A DNA stretch of 64,000 bases from CAMLFJ01 sp035524955. GTDB taxonomy: Bacteria > Methylomirabilota > Methylomirabilia > Rokubacteriales > CSP1-6. Location of the stretch: the NCBI GenBank assembly GCA_035524955.1, contig DATLFG010000064.1, forward strand, positions 1-64,000. The letters run 5' to 3'. Positions 17,526-26,455 of the stretch are shown here, one piece after another. Each line of letters begins with the position of its first letter. Within the stretch, counting starts at the first letter, position 1. The notes beneath the pieces are model-generated. The model saw only the letters and a program-made list of their open reading frames with translations. It had not been told where the DNA came from and ran no database searches. The translations under genes and the position numbers were made by a program.

Positions 17526-17708
17526 ATGCCTCTGCCCAAGCGACGCCACTCCAAGACGCGCGGCCGCAAGCGGCGCACGCACTACAAGATGGTCGCGCCC
17601 ACGCGCTCCCTCTGCCCGCAGTGCCGCGAGGTCAAGCCGCCCCACCGCATCTGTCCACACTGCGGCTTCTACAAGGGCCGCGAAGTCATCTCGGTCGAGG
17701 GCGAATAG
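17526..17708 (+). CDS. rpmF: 50S ribosomal protein L32
   Basis: A 60-residue basic protein beginning PLPKRRHSKTRGRKRRTHYK with CPQC and CPHC pairs (zinc-ribbon form of L32) at about residues 30-50. Size and motifs are typical. An AGGAG lies 10 nt before the ATG at 17526. The 40 bp that follow contain a small GC hairpin (17713-17725) before plsX. Confidence 0.98.
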   Translation: MPLPKRRHSKTRGRKRRTHYKMVAPTRSLCPQCREVKPPHRICPHCGFYKGREVISVEGE

Positions 17709-17748
17709 TCTTTCCGGCTGAGCCGGGCCGTGCCATAAGATCGGCGCC

Positions 17749-18774
17749 ATGAAGATCGCGGTCGACGCCATGGGAGGCGACTTCGGTCCCGCCGTCGTCG
17801 TCGAGGGCGCGGTGGCCGCGTGCCGCGAGTTCGGGCTGGCCTCCGTGCTGGTGGGGGACAAGGCGGCGATCGAGCGAGAGATCGTCCGGCTCGGGGCGCA
17901 GGAGCTCGCGATCAGCGTGCGCCACGCCTCGCAGGTGGTCGGCATGGCGGAGGCGCCCTCGCAGGCGCTCCGGCGCAAGCGCGACTCCTCGCTGCGGGTG
18001 GCCGCCGAGCTCGTGAAGGACGGCGAGTGCGGCGCCATCGTCTCCGCCGGCAATACCGGCGCGGCCATGGCCATCAGCATGTTCGTCATGGGACTGCTGC
18101 CCGGGGTGGACCGGCCCGCCATCGCGGCGCCGCTGCCGAGCCTGACCGGATACACCGTGCTCATCGACGCGGGCGCCAACGTGGATCCCAAGCCGCGCCA
18201 GCTCTTCCAGTTCGCGGTCATGGGCCACGTCTACTCGCGCCACATCGTGGGCAAGGACAATCCGCGGGTCGGCCTACTCTCGGTGGGCGAGGAAGAGGGC
18301 AAGGGGACCGACCTGACCAAGGAGGCCTTCGAGGACCTGCGCGGCTCGTCGCTCAACTTCATCGGCAACATCGAGGGGCGCGACATCTACAACGGCCGCT
18401 GCGACGTGGTGGTGACCGACGGCTTCACCGGCAACGTCTGTCTCAAGGTCTCCGAGAGCCTCGCCGAGATGCTCACCGCGATGATTCGCGAGGAGCTGGG
18501 GCGCGACATGTTCTCCCTGGCGGGCGCCGCGCTTGCCCGGCGGGCCTTCGCGCGGCTGAAGCGCCGGGTGGACTACACCGAGATGGGCGGCGCCCCTCTC
18601 CTCGGCATGAACGGGGCCGCCATCATCTGCCACGGCGCCTCGCCGGTGAAGGCGATCAAGAACGCGGTACGCGTGGCCGCCGAGTGGGTTCGCAACGACG
18701 TGAACCAGCACATCAAGACCGCGCTCGAGGCGGAAGCGGTCCTCGCCGAGGGACGGGAGGGAGGCCGGGAATGA
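17749..18774 (+). CDS. plsX: Phosphate acyltransferase PlsX
   Basis: A 341-residue soluble enzyme that makes acyl-phosphate from acyl-ACP for the PlsY step of phospholipid synthesis. The start MKIAVDAMGGDFGP, then SAGNTGAAMA, DAGANVDPKP, NIEGRDIYNG and VTDGFTGNVCLK, are the family's conserved blocks. The stop overlaps the fabH ATG by 4 nt, so acyl-phosphate and chain-initiation enzymes are co-translated. Confidence 0.98.
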   Translation: MKIAVDAMGGDFGPAVVVEGAVAACREFGLASVLVGDKAAIEREIVRLGAQELAISVRHASQVVGMAEAPSQALRRKRDSSLRVAAELVKDGECGAIVSAGNTGAAMAISMFVMGLLPGVDRPAIAAPLPSLTGYTVLIDAGANVDPKPRQLFQFAVMGHVYSRHIVGKDNPRVGLLSVGEEEGKGTDLTKEAFEDLRGSSLNFIGNIEGRDIYNGRCDVVVTDGFTGNVCLKVSESLAEMLTAMIREELGRDMFSLAGAALARRAFARLKRRVDYTEMGGAPLLGMNGAAIICHGASPVKAIKNAVRVAAEWVRNDVNQHIKTALEAEAVLAEGREGGRE

Positions 18775-19751
18775 ACCGGGCTCGCATCATCGGCGTGGGC
18801 GCCTTCGCCCCGAAGCGGATCCTGACGAACCGGGAGCTCGAGAAGATGGTCGCGACCTCCGACGAGTGGATCATCCAGCGCACCGGGATCCGCGAGCGGC
18901 ACATCGTGGACGAGGGCGAGGGCCCCTCGGACCTGGCGGTCCGGGCCGCGCAGCAGGCGATGGAGCGGGCCCAGGTCACCGCCGAGGAGATCGACTTCAT
19001 CGTGGTGGGCACCACCGCCGGGGACATGCACTTCCCCACCACCGCCAACCTCGTCCAGCATCGCCTGGGCTGCCGCAACGCGGGCTCGGTGGACGTCTAC
19101 GCGGCCTGCTCGGGCTCGGTCTACAGCCTGTCCATCGGCGCCCAGTACGTCCAGACCGGCAAGTACCGCACCGTGCTGTGCATCGGCGCCGAGTGCCTCT
19201 CGCGCATCACCGACTTCACCGACCGCGGCACCTGCATCCTGCTCGCCGACGCCGCCGGCGCCGCGGTGCTCCGGCCGTCCCCCGACACCGCCGGCATCAT
19301 CGACACCGATCTCTACTCGGACGGCCGCTACGGGGACCTGCTCATCCAGCCCGCGGGCGGCTCGCTGCGCCCCGCCACCCACGAGACGGTGGACCAGGGC
19401 CTGCACTTCGCCCGGATGAAGGGCAACGAGGTATTCAAGGTGGCGGTGCGGATGTTCGGCGACTGCGCCGAGCGCATCCTGAAGAACAACGGGTTCACCG
19501 CCGGCGACCTCGACCTCTTCGTGCCGCATCAGGCGAACCTGCGGATCATCGAGGCCGCGGTCAAGCGCCTCAAGGTGCCGATGGAGAAGGTGATGATCAA
19601 CGTGGAACGCTACGGCAATACCGGCGCCGCGTCGGTCTACGTGGCGCTCGAGGAGGCGTGGGCGACCGGGCGGCTCAAGCCCGGCGATCTCGTGCTGATG
19701 GCCGCCTTCGGCGGCGGCTTCACCTGGGGCGCGGCGCTGCTGCGATGGTAG
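18771..19751 (+). CDS. fabH: 3-oxoacyl-ACP synthase III FabH
   Basis: A 326-residue condensing enzyme that joins acetyl-CoA to malonyl-ACP. The triad is intact: Cys113 in VYAACSGSVYSL, His253 in VPHQANLRI and Asn283 in ERYGNTGAAS. TSDEWIIQRTGIRERHI near the N-terminus is the family signature. Start ATG 18771 overlaps plsX by 4 nt; the 3' end overlaps fabD by 7 nt. Confidence 0.98.
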   Translation: MNRARIIGVGAFAPKRILTNRELEKMVATSDEWIIQRTGIRERHIVDEGEGPSDLAVRAAQQAMERAQVTAEEIDFIVVGTTAGDMHFPTTANLVQHRLGCRNAGSVDVYAACSGSVYSLSIGAQYVQTGKYRTVLCIGAECLSRITDFTDRGTCILLADAAGAAVLRPSPDTAGIIDTDLYSDGRYGDLLIQPAGGSLRPATHETVDQGLHFARMKGNEVFKVAVRMFGDCAERILKNNGFTAGDLDLFVPHQANLRIIEAAVKRLKVPMEKVMINVERYGNTGAASVYVALEEAWATGRLKPGDLVLMAAFGGGFTWGAALLRW

Positions 19752-20695
19752 CCGGCGCCCTCGCCTTCCTCTTCCCCGGCCAGGGCTCGCAGGAGGTCGG
19801 GATGGGCCGCGCGCTCGCGGAGCGCTCGCCCGCCGCCGGCGCGGTGTGGGCCGAGGCGGACGCCGCGCTCGCCTTCCCGCTCTCGACGCTCTGCTTCGAG
19901 GGGCCGGCCGGAGACCTGGCCCTGACCGCCAACACCCAGCCCGCGGTGCTGACCGCGAGCGTGGCCGCCGCCGCCGCGCTGGCCGAGCGGGGCGTGACGC
20001 CCGGCCTCGCGGCCGGCCACAGCCTGGGCGAGTACTCGGCGCTCGTGGTCGCGGGCGCGCTGCGCTTCGCGGACGCGGTGCGGCTGGTGCGCCGCCGCGG
20101 CGAGTTCATGCAGGAGGCGGTCCCGGTGGGCACCGGCGCGATGGCCGCCCTGCTGGGCGTGGAGCTGGCCGCGGTCGAGCAGCTCTGCGCGGAGGCCGCG
20201 CAGGGTGAGGTGGTGGGGGTGGCCAATATCAACTCGCCGGGCCAGATCGTCATCGCGGGGCACCGCGCGGCGGTCGAGCGCGCGGGCGCGGCGGCCGCGG
20301 CGCGCGGCGGCCGCAAGAGCGTCATGCTGCCGGTGAGCGCGCCCTTCCACTGCGCGCTCATGAAGCCGGCCGCCGACCGCTTGGTCGCAGAGCTCGAGCG
20401 GGTCGCGGTCAGCGACCCGCGCATCCCAGTGATTCGCAACGTGGACGGCGGGGTCACCCGGACCGCCGACGAGGTGAAGCCGTTCCTGATCCAGCAGGTG
20501 GCGAGCCCGGTGCGCTGGACCGCCTGCGTGGAGCGTCTCGCGCGCGAGGGCGCGACCTCATTCGTCGAGGTCGGCCCCGGCCGCGTGCTGACCGGGCTGC
20601 TCAAGCGCACGCTCGAGGGGGCGCGCGGTCACGCAGTGGAGGATCCCGCGTCGCTCGATCGGGCGGTCGCGGCGGTCGGAGGCGGGGCGGCGTGA
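19745..20695 (+). CDS. fabD: Malonyl-CoA:ACP transacylase FabD
   Basis: A 316-residue acyltransferase with LFPGQGSQEVGMG at the start, Ser93 in AGHSLGEYSAL, His202 in APFHCALM and the GQIVIAGH stretch, all expected for FabD. It loads malonyl groups on ACP. The ATG at 19745 lies within the last codons of fabH. No unusual substitutions were noticed. Confidence 0.97.
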   Translation: MVAGALAFLFPGQGSQEVGMGRALAERSPAAGAVWAEADAALAFPLSTLCFEGPAGDLALTANTQPAVLTASVAAAAALAERGVTPGLAAGHSLGEYSALVVAGALRFADAVRLVRRRGEFMQEAVPVGTGAMAALLGVELAAVEQLCAEAAQGEVVGVANINSPGQIVIAGHRAAVERAGAAAAARGGRKSVMLPVSAPFHCALMKPAADRLVAELERVAVSDPRIPVIRNVDGGVTRTADEVKPFLIQQVASPVRWTACVERLAREGATSFVEVGPGRVLTGLLKRTLEGARGHAVEDPASLDRAVAAVGGGAA

Positions 20696-21444
20696 CCACC
20701 GGTAAAGCCCTGGCGGGAAAGGTGGCGATCGTGACCGGCGGCGGCCGGGGCATCGGCCTCGCCATCGCCCGGTTGCTGGCAGAGGACGGCGCCTCCGTGG
20801 TAGTCTCTGGCCGCGACGCGGCGCGTCTCGACGCGGCGGTGAAGGAGCTGGAGGCCCTGGGCGCGCCGGCCCTGGGGGTTCCGGCCGACGCTGGCAAGCG
20901 CGAGGACGTCGACCGCCTGATCGACGTGACCCGGGAGCGCTTCGGGCGCATCGACGTGGTGGTAAACAACGCGGGGATCACGCGCGATCAGCTCCTGGTC
21001 CGGATGAAGGACGACGACTGGGACCAGGTCCTCGACACCAACCTGCGCGGGGTGTTCCTGATGACCCGCGCGGCGGGCAAGGTGATGATGAGGCAGAAGA
21101 GCGGGCGTATCATCAGCATCGCGTCCACCGCGGGCGCGATGGGCAACCCCGGCCAGGTGAACTACTCGGCGGCCAAGGCGGGCGTGATCGGGCTCACCAA
21201 GGCGGCGGCGCGGGAGCTGGCGCACTGGAACATCCTGGTGAACGCGGTGGCGCCCGGGCTCATCGAGACGGACATGACGGCTGCGATCCCCGCGGAGGCG
21301 CGCGAGGCGATGCTCCAGCAGGTGCCGCTCAAGCGGATCGGCCAGAGCCGTGAGGTGGCGGAGGTGGTGCGGTTCCTCGCCGGCGACGGCGCGACCTACA
21401 TCACCGGCCAGACGATCCACGTCAACGGTGGACTGTATATCTAG
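20692..21444 (+). CDS. fabG: 3-oxoacyl-ACP reductase FabG
   Basis: A 250-residue short-chain dehydrogenase with the NADP-binding VTGGGRGIGLAIA, the NNAG motif and the catalytic Ser145/Tyr158/Lys162 (Tyr in VNYSAAKAG). NPGQVNYSAAKAGVIG and the C-terminal TGQTIHVNGGL are the FabG signatures, and its position between fabD and acpP settles the assignment over other SDRs. Start GTG at 20692 overlaps the fabD stop by 4 nt. Confidence 0.97.
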   Translation: MTTGKALAGKVAIVTGGGRGIGLAIARLLAEDGASVVVSGRDAARLDAAVKELEALGAPALGVPADAGKREDVDRLIDVTRERFGRIDVVVNNAGITRDQLLVRMKDDDWDQVLDTNLRGVFLMTRAAGKVMMRQKSGRIISIASTAGAMGNPGQVNYSAAKAGVIGLTKAAARELAHWNILVNAVAPGLIETDMTAAIPAEAREAMLQQVPLKRIGQSREVAEVVRFLAGDGATYITGQTIHVNGGLYI

Positions 21445-21484
21445 TCCCGGATATCTAATCCCAGCGCGGTCAGGAGGGGAGGGC

Positions 21485-21721
21485 ATGGCGAAGCCGGTCG
21501 AGGAACGGGTCAAGGAGATCATCGTCGAGCAGCTCGGAGTGGAAGAGGACGAGGTACTGCCGGCCGCGAAGTTCATCGAGGACCTCGGGGCCGATTCCCT
21601 CGACACCGTCGAGCTCGTGATGGCCTTCGAGGAGGAGTTCGACCTCGAGATCCCGGACGAGGACGCCGAGAAGATCGCCACCGTCGGGGACGCCATCAGC
21701 TACATCAAGGAGAACCAGTAG
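21485..21721 (+). CDS. acpP: Acyl carrier protein
   Basis: A 78-residue acidic four-helix protein; Ser38 in LGADSLDTVELVMAFEEEF receives the 4'-phosphopantetheine arm. The ATG at 21485 is preceded by AGGAGGGGAGG, a strong ribosome-binding site in line with the high level at which ACP is made. The annotated start excludes an upstream extension in the same frame that is the shadow of fabG. Confidence 0.98.
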   Translation: MAKPVEERVKEIIVEQLGVEEDEVLPAAKFIEDLGADSLDTVELVMAFEEEFDLEIPDEDAEKIATVGDAISYIKENQ

Positions 21722-21744
21722 GGCGGGGCGCACGGAGAGGCGAC

Positions 21745-22989
21745 GTGGACGCGCGTCGAGTCGTCATCACCGGGGTGGGGGCGGTCACGCCGATCGGCAA
21801 CACCGCGGAGGAGTACTGGACCGCGTTGACGGAGGGGAAATCGGGAATCGGGCCCATCACCCGGTTCGACGCGAGTCTCCTGCCCACCCGGATCGCGGGC
21901 GAGGTGAAGGGCTTCGACTCGCTCCGCTACATCGACAAGAAGGACGACCGCAAGTTCGACCCGTTCCTCAAGTACGCGATGGCCTGCGGGGTGATGGCGG
22001 TGGAGGACTCGGGCCTGAACCTGGAGCGGGTGGACACGACCCGGTTCGGCGTGCTGGTGGGCTCCGGCATCGGCGGCATCACCACCCTGCTAGAGAGCCA
22101 CAAGGTCCTGCTCGAGAAGGGACCGGACCGGGTGTCGCCTTTCTTCATCCCGATGCTGATCGTGAACATGGCCTCCGGCCTCCTCTCGATGCGCTTCGGG
22201 GCCAAAGGGCCGAACTCCTCGGTGGTGACCGCCTGCGCGACCGGCAATCACGCGATCGGCGACGCGACGCGGATCATCCAGCGTGGCGACGCCGACATCA
22301 TGATCGCGGGCGGGGCCGAGGCCATCATCATCCCGCTGACCTTCGCGGGCTTCTGCCAGATGAAGGCGATGAGTACCAGGAACGATGATCCGGCCCGCGC
22401 GAGCCGGCCGTTCGACGCGACCCGCGACGGCTTCGTGTGCGGGGAGGGGGGCGGCCTCCTGGTGCTGGAGGCGCTGGACCACGCCCTCGCCCGCGACGCG
22501 CGGATCTACGCGGAGGTGGTGGGCTACGGCATGACCGGCGACGCCTACCACATGACCGCGCCGGACCCCGAGGCGGACGGCGCCGCGCGGGCCATGACCC
22601 TGGCCGTCCGCGACGCGGGCATCGAGCCGTCCGCGGTCGGCTACATCAACGCCCACGGGACCTCCACGCCCTACAACGACAAGTCGGAGACGATGGCGAT
22701 CAAGCGCGTCTTCGGCGAGCACGCCCGGAAGCTCGCGGTCTCCTCCACGAAGTCCATGACCGGCCACCTGCTGGGGGCGGCGGGCGGGATCGAGGCGATC
22801 GCCACCGCATTCGCGATCCACCACGGGATCCTGCCGCCGACCATCAACTACGAGACACCGGATCCCGAGTGCGATCTCGACTACGTCCCCAACCACGCCC
22901 GCAAGCAGGACGTGGAGGTCGCGCTCAGCAACGCGTTCGGCTTCGGGGGCACGAACGCCACCATCGTCCTCCGGAAGTATCGTCCCTAG
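21745..22989 (+). CDS. fabF: 3-oxoacyl-ACP synthase II FabF
   Basis: A 414-residue elongating condensing enzyme with Cys164 (VVTACATGNHAIG), His304 (NAHGTSTPYND) and His341 (TGHLLGAAGG), the Cys-His-His triad of KAS I/II. RRVVITGVGAVTPIGN at the start and NAFGFGGTNATIVL at the end are typical. GTG start at 21745, 23 nt after acpP, closing the fatty-acid operon. Confidence 0.97.
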   Translation: MDARRVVITGVGAVTPIGNTAEEYWTALTEGKSGIGPITRFDASLLPTRIAGEVKGFDSLRYIDKKDDRKFDPFLKYAMACGVMAVEDSGLNLERVDTTRFGVLVGSGIGGITTLLESHKVLLEKGPDRVSPFFIPMLIVNMASGLLSMRFGAKGPNSSVVTACATGNHAIGDATRIIQRGDADIMIAGGAEAIIIPLTFAGFCQMKAMSTRNDDPARASRPFDATRDGFVCGEGGGLLVLEALDHALARDARIYAEVVGYGMTGDAYHMTAPDPEADGAARAMTLAVRDAGIEPSAVGYINAHGTSTPYNDKSETMAIKRVFGEHARKLAVSSTKSMTGHLLGAAGGIEAIATAFAIHHGILPPTINYETPDPECDLDYVPNHARKQDVEVALSNAFGFGGTNATIVLRKYRP

Positions 22990-22993
22990 GAGA

Positions 22994-23060
22994 CTCGGAG
23001 GGGGCTGCGCCCCCTTCCGAACCTCCCCCAACCGCAGAGAGCGCGGGCGGAGCCCGCGCG
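22994..23060. repeat. Two-hairpin intergenic repeat, copy H1 (after fabF)
   Basis: GGAGGGGGCTGCGCCCCCTT forms a hairpin (6-bp stem, TGC loop), followed by CCGAACCTCCCCC and a second hairpin GCGGGC-GGA-GCCCGC. The same arrangement recurs at 24727-24796 and, diverged, at 37354-37440. It may act as a terminator or mRNA-end stabiliser; no T-run follows. Confidence 0.75.
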
Positions 23061-23064
23061 GAAA

Positions 23065-23565
23065 GTGGAGCTCGATGGTCGCGGCTCATCCGGTGTCAAC
23101 GGGACACCCGCCGCGTTGAGCGCCGCGCCGGATCCGGCCGGCGTGCTGGGCCCGCGCCTGGGCCACGCCTTCCGCGATCCCGCGCTCCTACGCCAGGCCC
23201 TCACCCACCGCTCGTTCGCGAACGAGAATCCCGGCGCGCCCGACAACGAGCGGCTCGCCCTTCTGGGCGACGCGGTGCTGGCCCTCGTCGTCGCGGAGCG
23301 CCTGCTCGCCGCCGCGCCCGGCGAGCCGGTCGGGGTGCTGACCCCGCGCCGCGCGGCGCTGGTCTCGGGCGAGAACCTCGCGCGCTGGGCCGCCGCGCTG
23401 GAGCTGGGCGCGCACCTGCGCCTCGGGCGCGGGGAGGAGCAGATGGGCGGGCGCGCGAAGGAGTCGGTGCTCGCCACCGCGCTGGAGGCGGTCGTCGGCG
23501 TCGTCTACCTGGAAGGCGGCCTCGACGCGGCCCGCGCGGCGGTCGCCCTCCTGGCCGTGTGGTAA
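23065..23565 (+). CDS. RNase III-like protein, catalytic residues substituted, no dsRNA-binding domain
   Basis: The protein aligns with the RNase III nuclease domain: FRDPALLRQALTHRSFANEN, NERLALLGDAVLALV and KESVLATALEAVVGVVYLEG. In active enzymes the second block reads L-E-F-L-G-D and the third A-D-x-x-E-A. Here the first Glu is Ala65 and the Asp of the third block is Thr138, while Asp69 and Glu141 are kept, so two of four metal-binding acids are gone. The C-terminal dsRBD is also missing; the frame stops 25 residues after the last catalytic block. The GTG at 23065 follows repeat H1 directly; a TTG at 23116 is an alternative start. rnc commonly follows fabF, so this is probably the degenerated or specialised local rnc. 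Confidence 0.75.
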   Translation: MELDGRGSSGVNGTPAALSAAPDPAGVLGPRLGHAFRDPALLRQALTHRSFANENPGAPDNERLALLGDAVLALVVAERLLAAAPGEPVGVLTPRRAALVSGENLARWAAALELGAHLRLGRGEEQMGGRAKESVLATALEAVVGVVYLEGGLDAARAAVALLAVW

Positions 23566-23574
23566 CCTGCGTTC

Positions 23575-24726
23575 ATGCGTCTCTGGCCCTTCCCGCTCGC
23601 GCGCGCGCCGGGCACCAACGGCGCGCCCGCGGAGGGCTACCCGGTCGTCGAGGATCTGCTGCGCCGCAACATCGAGGACGTCCTCCGCGTCGAGCGGCAG
23701 GAGGTGCGCGGGGCGACCTTCGCCTGGGGCGGGCAGCTCCTCGCGGAGCCCGCGCGCGCGCTCGCCCTGATCGAGCCGCGCCTGCAGCGCTTCGGCTACA
23801 CACCCTTCCTCGGCCGCCAGGGTGACCGGGTGTGGATCCGCGCGGTGCCGCTGGCCGACGTGAAGGAGACCGGGCGTCCGGGCGTCAACCTGCTGCTGTT
23901 CGTGCTCACCGTGCTCTCCACGCTCGCGGCGGGCTGTCTGGTCACCGGCTCCTTCCCGTTCGTGACCTTCAATCCGCTTCTCCAGCCGCTCCGCCTGCTC
24001 GACGGCGTGCCCTTCTCCTTCACCCTGATCGCCATCCTGGGCACCCACGAGTTCGGCCATTACTTCACGGCCCGCTACCACGGGGCGTCGGTGAGCCTGC
24101 CGTTCTTCATCCCGGCCCCGCCGCCGATCTTCCTGTTCGGCACCCTGGGCGCGGTGATTCGCATGCGCTCGCCCGCGCGGGACCGGAACTCCCTCTTCGA
24201 CATCGCGGTGGCCGGGCCGCTCGCGGGGCTGGTGGTGGCGGTGCCCGCCCTGCTCCTGGGGCTGCAGTGGTCGCGGGTGGGGATGGTGCTGCCCGAGCAT
24301 GTCGGCATGACATTCGGCGACTCGCTGGTCATGCGCCTGCTCACCTGGCTGGTCTTCGGGCCCATCCCGGCGGGGATGGACGTCTTCGTGCACCCGGTCG
24401 CGCTCGCGGGCTGGGTCGGCCTCTTCGTCACCGCGCTCAACCTGTTCCCGGTCGGCCAGCTCGACGGCGGCCGCATCGCGTATGCCCTCGTCGGCGCCCG
24501 GCACCGGCAGGTGTCCATCGTCACCCTGGTGAGCCTCGTCGCCCTCGGCGCGGTGTTCCAGTCCGCCAACTGGATCGTGTTCGGTGCGCTGGTCCTGCTG
24601 CTCATGGGGGTCCACCACGCCCCGCCGCTCGACGACCTCTCCCCGGTGTCCCCGCGCCGCTACGTCCTCGGGGTCTTCTGCCTGATCCTCCTGATCTCCC
24701 TGATCCCGCCCGTTCCCATACGTTAG
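23575..24726 (+). CDS. Site-2 protease family (M50) membrane metalloprotease
   Basis: A 383-residue M50 protease. After a soluble N-terminal domain of about 95 residues come several transmembrane segments carrying the zinc motif HEFGH (158-162) and the third ligand Asp in NLFPVGQLDGGRI (about 290-300). The layout, with an N-terminal soluble domain, FFIPAPPPIFLFGTLGAVIRMRS after the first motif and no PDZ domain, resembles the bacterial/EGY-type branch rather than RseP. Its substrate is unknown. ATG at 23575 is 10 nt after the RNase III-like gene, so the two probably share an mRNA. Confidence 0.88.
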   Translation: MRLWPFPLARAPGTNGAPAEGYPVVEDLLRRNIEDVLRVERQEVRGATFAWGGQLLAEPARALALIEPRLQRFGYTPFLGRQGDRVWIRAVPLADVKETGRPGVNLLLFVLTVLSTLAAGCLVTGSFPFVTFNPLLQPLRLLDGVPFSFTLIAILGTHEFGHYFTARYHGASVSLPFFIPAPPPIFLFGTLGAVIRMRSPARDRNSLFDIAVAGPLAGLVVAVPALLLGLQWSRVGMVLPEHVGMTFGDSLVMRLLTWLVFGPIPAGMDVFVHPVALAGWVGLFVTALNLFPVGQLDGGRIAYALVGARHRQVSIVTLVSLVALGAVFQSANWIVFGALVLLLMGVHHAPPLDDLSPVSPRRYVLGVFCLILLISLIPPVPIR

Positions 24727-24796
24727 CTCGGAGGGGGGCTGCGCCCCCCTTCCGAACCTCCCCCCAGAATCAGGTCGCGCGGGCGGAGCCCGCGCT
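24727..24796. repeat. Two-hairpin intergenic repeat, copy H2 (after the M50 protease)
   Basis: Second copy of H1: GGAGGGGGGCTGCGCCCCCC (7-bp stem, TGC loop), TTCCGAACCTCCCCC, about 15 bp of unrelated sequence, then GCGGGC-GGA-GCCCGC. The two copies are nearly identical in the hairpins but not in the linker, as expected for a selected or mobile structure. Confidence 0.75.
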
Positions 24797-24835
24797 CGAG
24801 AGCTGACGGCCCACCCGTATCGGTTCCGGGTCGTA

Positions 24836-24865
24836 TTGCCAGACCTGACCCCGTACGAGTAAGAT
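24836..24865 (+). promoter_or_regulatory. Possible sigma-70 promoter for the glutamine synthetase-like gene
   Basis: TTGCCA (24836-24841), 18-bp spacer, TAAGAT (24860-24865), about 58 bp before the GTG at 24924. Match is moderate. Confidence 0.4.
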
Positions 24866-24923
24866 TGCCGCGCTTTGCGCCGCCGCCTTCTCGTCATGCC
24901 GGTCCCTCGAGGGAGACACGCCT

Positions 24924-26294
24924 GTGCCTGAAGATCGGGCAGACGCGAAGGGCCTCGAGGCGCTGATCAAGAAGGGGGAGGTGGACACCGTGCTCACGGT
25001 GTTCGCCGACGGCCTCGGCCGCCTGATGGGCAAGCGGGTCGTCGGCCGCTACTTCCTCGACCACGTCCTGCGCGACGGCGTCCACGCGTGTATCTACCTC
25101 TTCACGGTGGACATGGAGATGCAGCCGCTGCCCGGCTTCACGCTCACCTCGTGGGAGCGGGGCTACGGGGACATGAAGCTGGTCCCGGACCTCACCACCT
25201 GGCGGCTCCTGCCCTGGCTGCCCAAGACCGCGCTGGTCTTCTGCGACGTCTACACCGAGGAAGGCGAGCCGATCGAGGAGGCGCCCCGCTGGGTCCTGCG
25301 GCGCCAGCTCGAGCGCGCGGCCAGGGCGGGTTACCGGGTGAAGACCGCGTCCGAGCTCGAGCTGTATCTCTTCAGGGAATCGTTCGACGAGGCGCGGGCC
25401 AAGCGCTACCACGGCCTCACCCCGGTCTCGAGCTATCTCGAGGACTACCACATTCTCCAGACCTCCCGGGAAGAGCCGCTGGTGCGCGCGATCCGCAACG
25501 GGATGGAGACGGCCCGCGTGCCGGTGGAGTTCTCCAAGGGCGAGTGGGGGCGCGGGCAGGAGGAGATCAACCTGCGCTACGCCGACGCGCTGGAGATGGC
25601 CGACCGCCACGTGCTCTACAAGCACGGGGTGAAGGAGATCGCCTGGCAGCAGGGCTGCTCGGTCACCTTCATGGCCAAGTACGACATGGCCGCGGCGGGC
25701 TCGTCCTTCCACCTGCACTCCTCGGTGTGGGATCCGGCGGGCCGGCGCAACCTGTTCGCGGCCAAGGACGGCGGCCGGCAGGGCACGCCGCTCTTCCAGC
25801 AGTGGCTGGCCGGCCAGATGGCGATGGCTCGCGAGTTCGCCTATTTCTACGCGCCCACCGTGAACGCCTACAAGCGCTACCAGGCCGGCTCCTTCGCCCC
25901 GACCCGCATCGCGTGGGGCTGGGACAACCGCACCTGCGGCTTCCGCATCTGCGGCGAGGGCGGCGGCTTCCGGGTGGAGAACCGCATCCCGGGCGCCGAC
26001 GCCAACCCCTACCTGGCCTTCGCGGCCACCATCGCGGCGGGGCTGCGCGGCGTCGAGCAGACGCTGGCGCCGCCGGCCATGTTCGAGGGCAATGCCTATG
26101 AGGATACCCGGCTGGCCCAGGTGCCGAAGACGCTCCGCGACGCCCTCGCCGAGCTCGAGGGGTCGCAGGCCGCGCGCGAGGCGTTCGGGCCCAAAGTGGT
26201 GGAGCACTACCTCCAGCACGGGCGCCTCGAACAGCAGGGATATGATCAGTCCGTCACCGACTGGGAGCTGATCCGCCTGTTCGAGAGAATCTAG
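24924..26294 (+). CDS. Glutamine synthetase-like ligase (GlnA/PuuA-type, gamma-glutamylpolyamine family)
   Basis: A 456-residue glutamine synthetase fold protein. Recognisable elements: the metal-site SELELYLF, GQEEINLRYADALEMADRH, the active-site SSFHLHSSVWD, NAYKRYQAGSFAPT and NRIPGADANPYLAFAATIAAG. The sequence differs from housekeeping GlnA (no adenylylation-site Tyr stretch and a divergent N-terminal beta-grasp domain) and is closest in style to gamma-glutamylpolyamine synthetase-like enzymes that ligate glutamate to amines. No other polyamine genes are nearby. The next genes (SDR, phosphonate-type importer) are separated by a repeat and 160 bp, so a shared pathway is only a possibility. 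Start is a GTG. Confidence 0.85.
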   Translation: MPEDRADAKGLEALIKKGEVDTVLTVFADGLGRLMGKRVVGRYFLDHVLRDGVHACIYLFTVDMEMQPLPGFTLTSWERGYGDMKLVPDLTTWRLLPWLPKTALVFCDVYTEEGEPIEEAPRWVLRRQLERAARAGYRVKTASELELYLFRESFDEARAKRYHGLTPVSSYLEDYHILQTSREEPLVRAIRNGMETARVPVEFSKGEWGRGQEEINLRYADALEMADRHVLYKHGVKEIAWQQGCSVTFMAKYDMAAAGSSFHLHSSVWDPAGRRNLFAAKDGGRQGTPLFQQWLAGQMAMAREFAYFYAPTVNAYKRYQAGSFAPTRIAWGWDNRTCGFRICGEGGGFRVENRIPGADANPYLAFAATIAAGLRGVEQTLAPPAMFEGNAYEDTRLAQVPKTLRDALAELEGSQAAREAFGPKVVEHYLQHGRLEQQGYDQSVTDWELIRLFERI

Positions 26295-26296
26295 AT

Positions 26297-26330
26297 CCCT
26301 CACCCTGCCCTCTCCCCAGGGGGAGAGGGA
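26297..26330. repeat. GC-rich palindromic repeat R6 (single unit)
   Basis: CCCTCACCCTGCCCTCTCCC followed by CAGGGGGAGAGGG: the same family as the gsp-operon repeats, here starting 3 bp after the stop of the glutamine synthetase-like gene. The remaining 125 bp up to the SDR gene show no further feature. Confidence 0.8.
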
Positions 26331-26455
26331 GGAGGGCGGGCAGGAGATGGAGAGACTGCGGGAGATACAAGAGATGCGAAGCCACAACACAGAGGTCGTC
26401 GCTCGCGACGACCGTTGAATCAAATCAAGGGCGTTGCCCAACGGAGAACCTCGGG

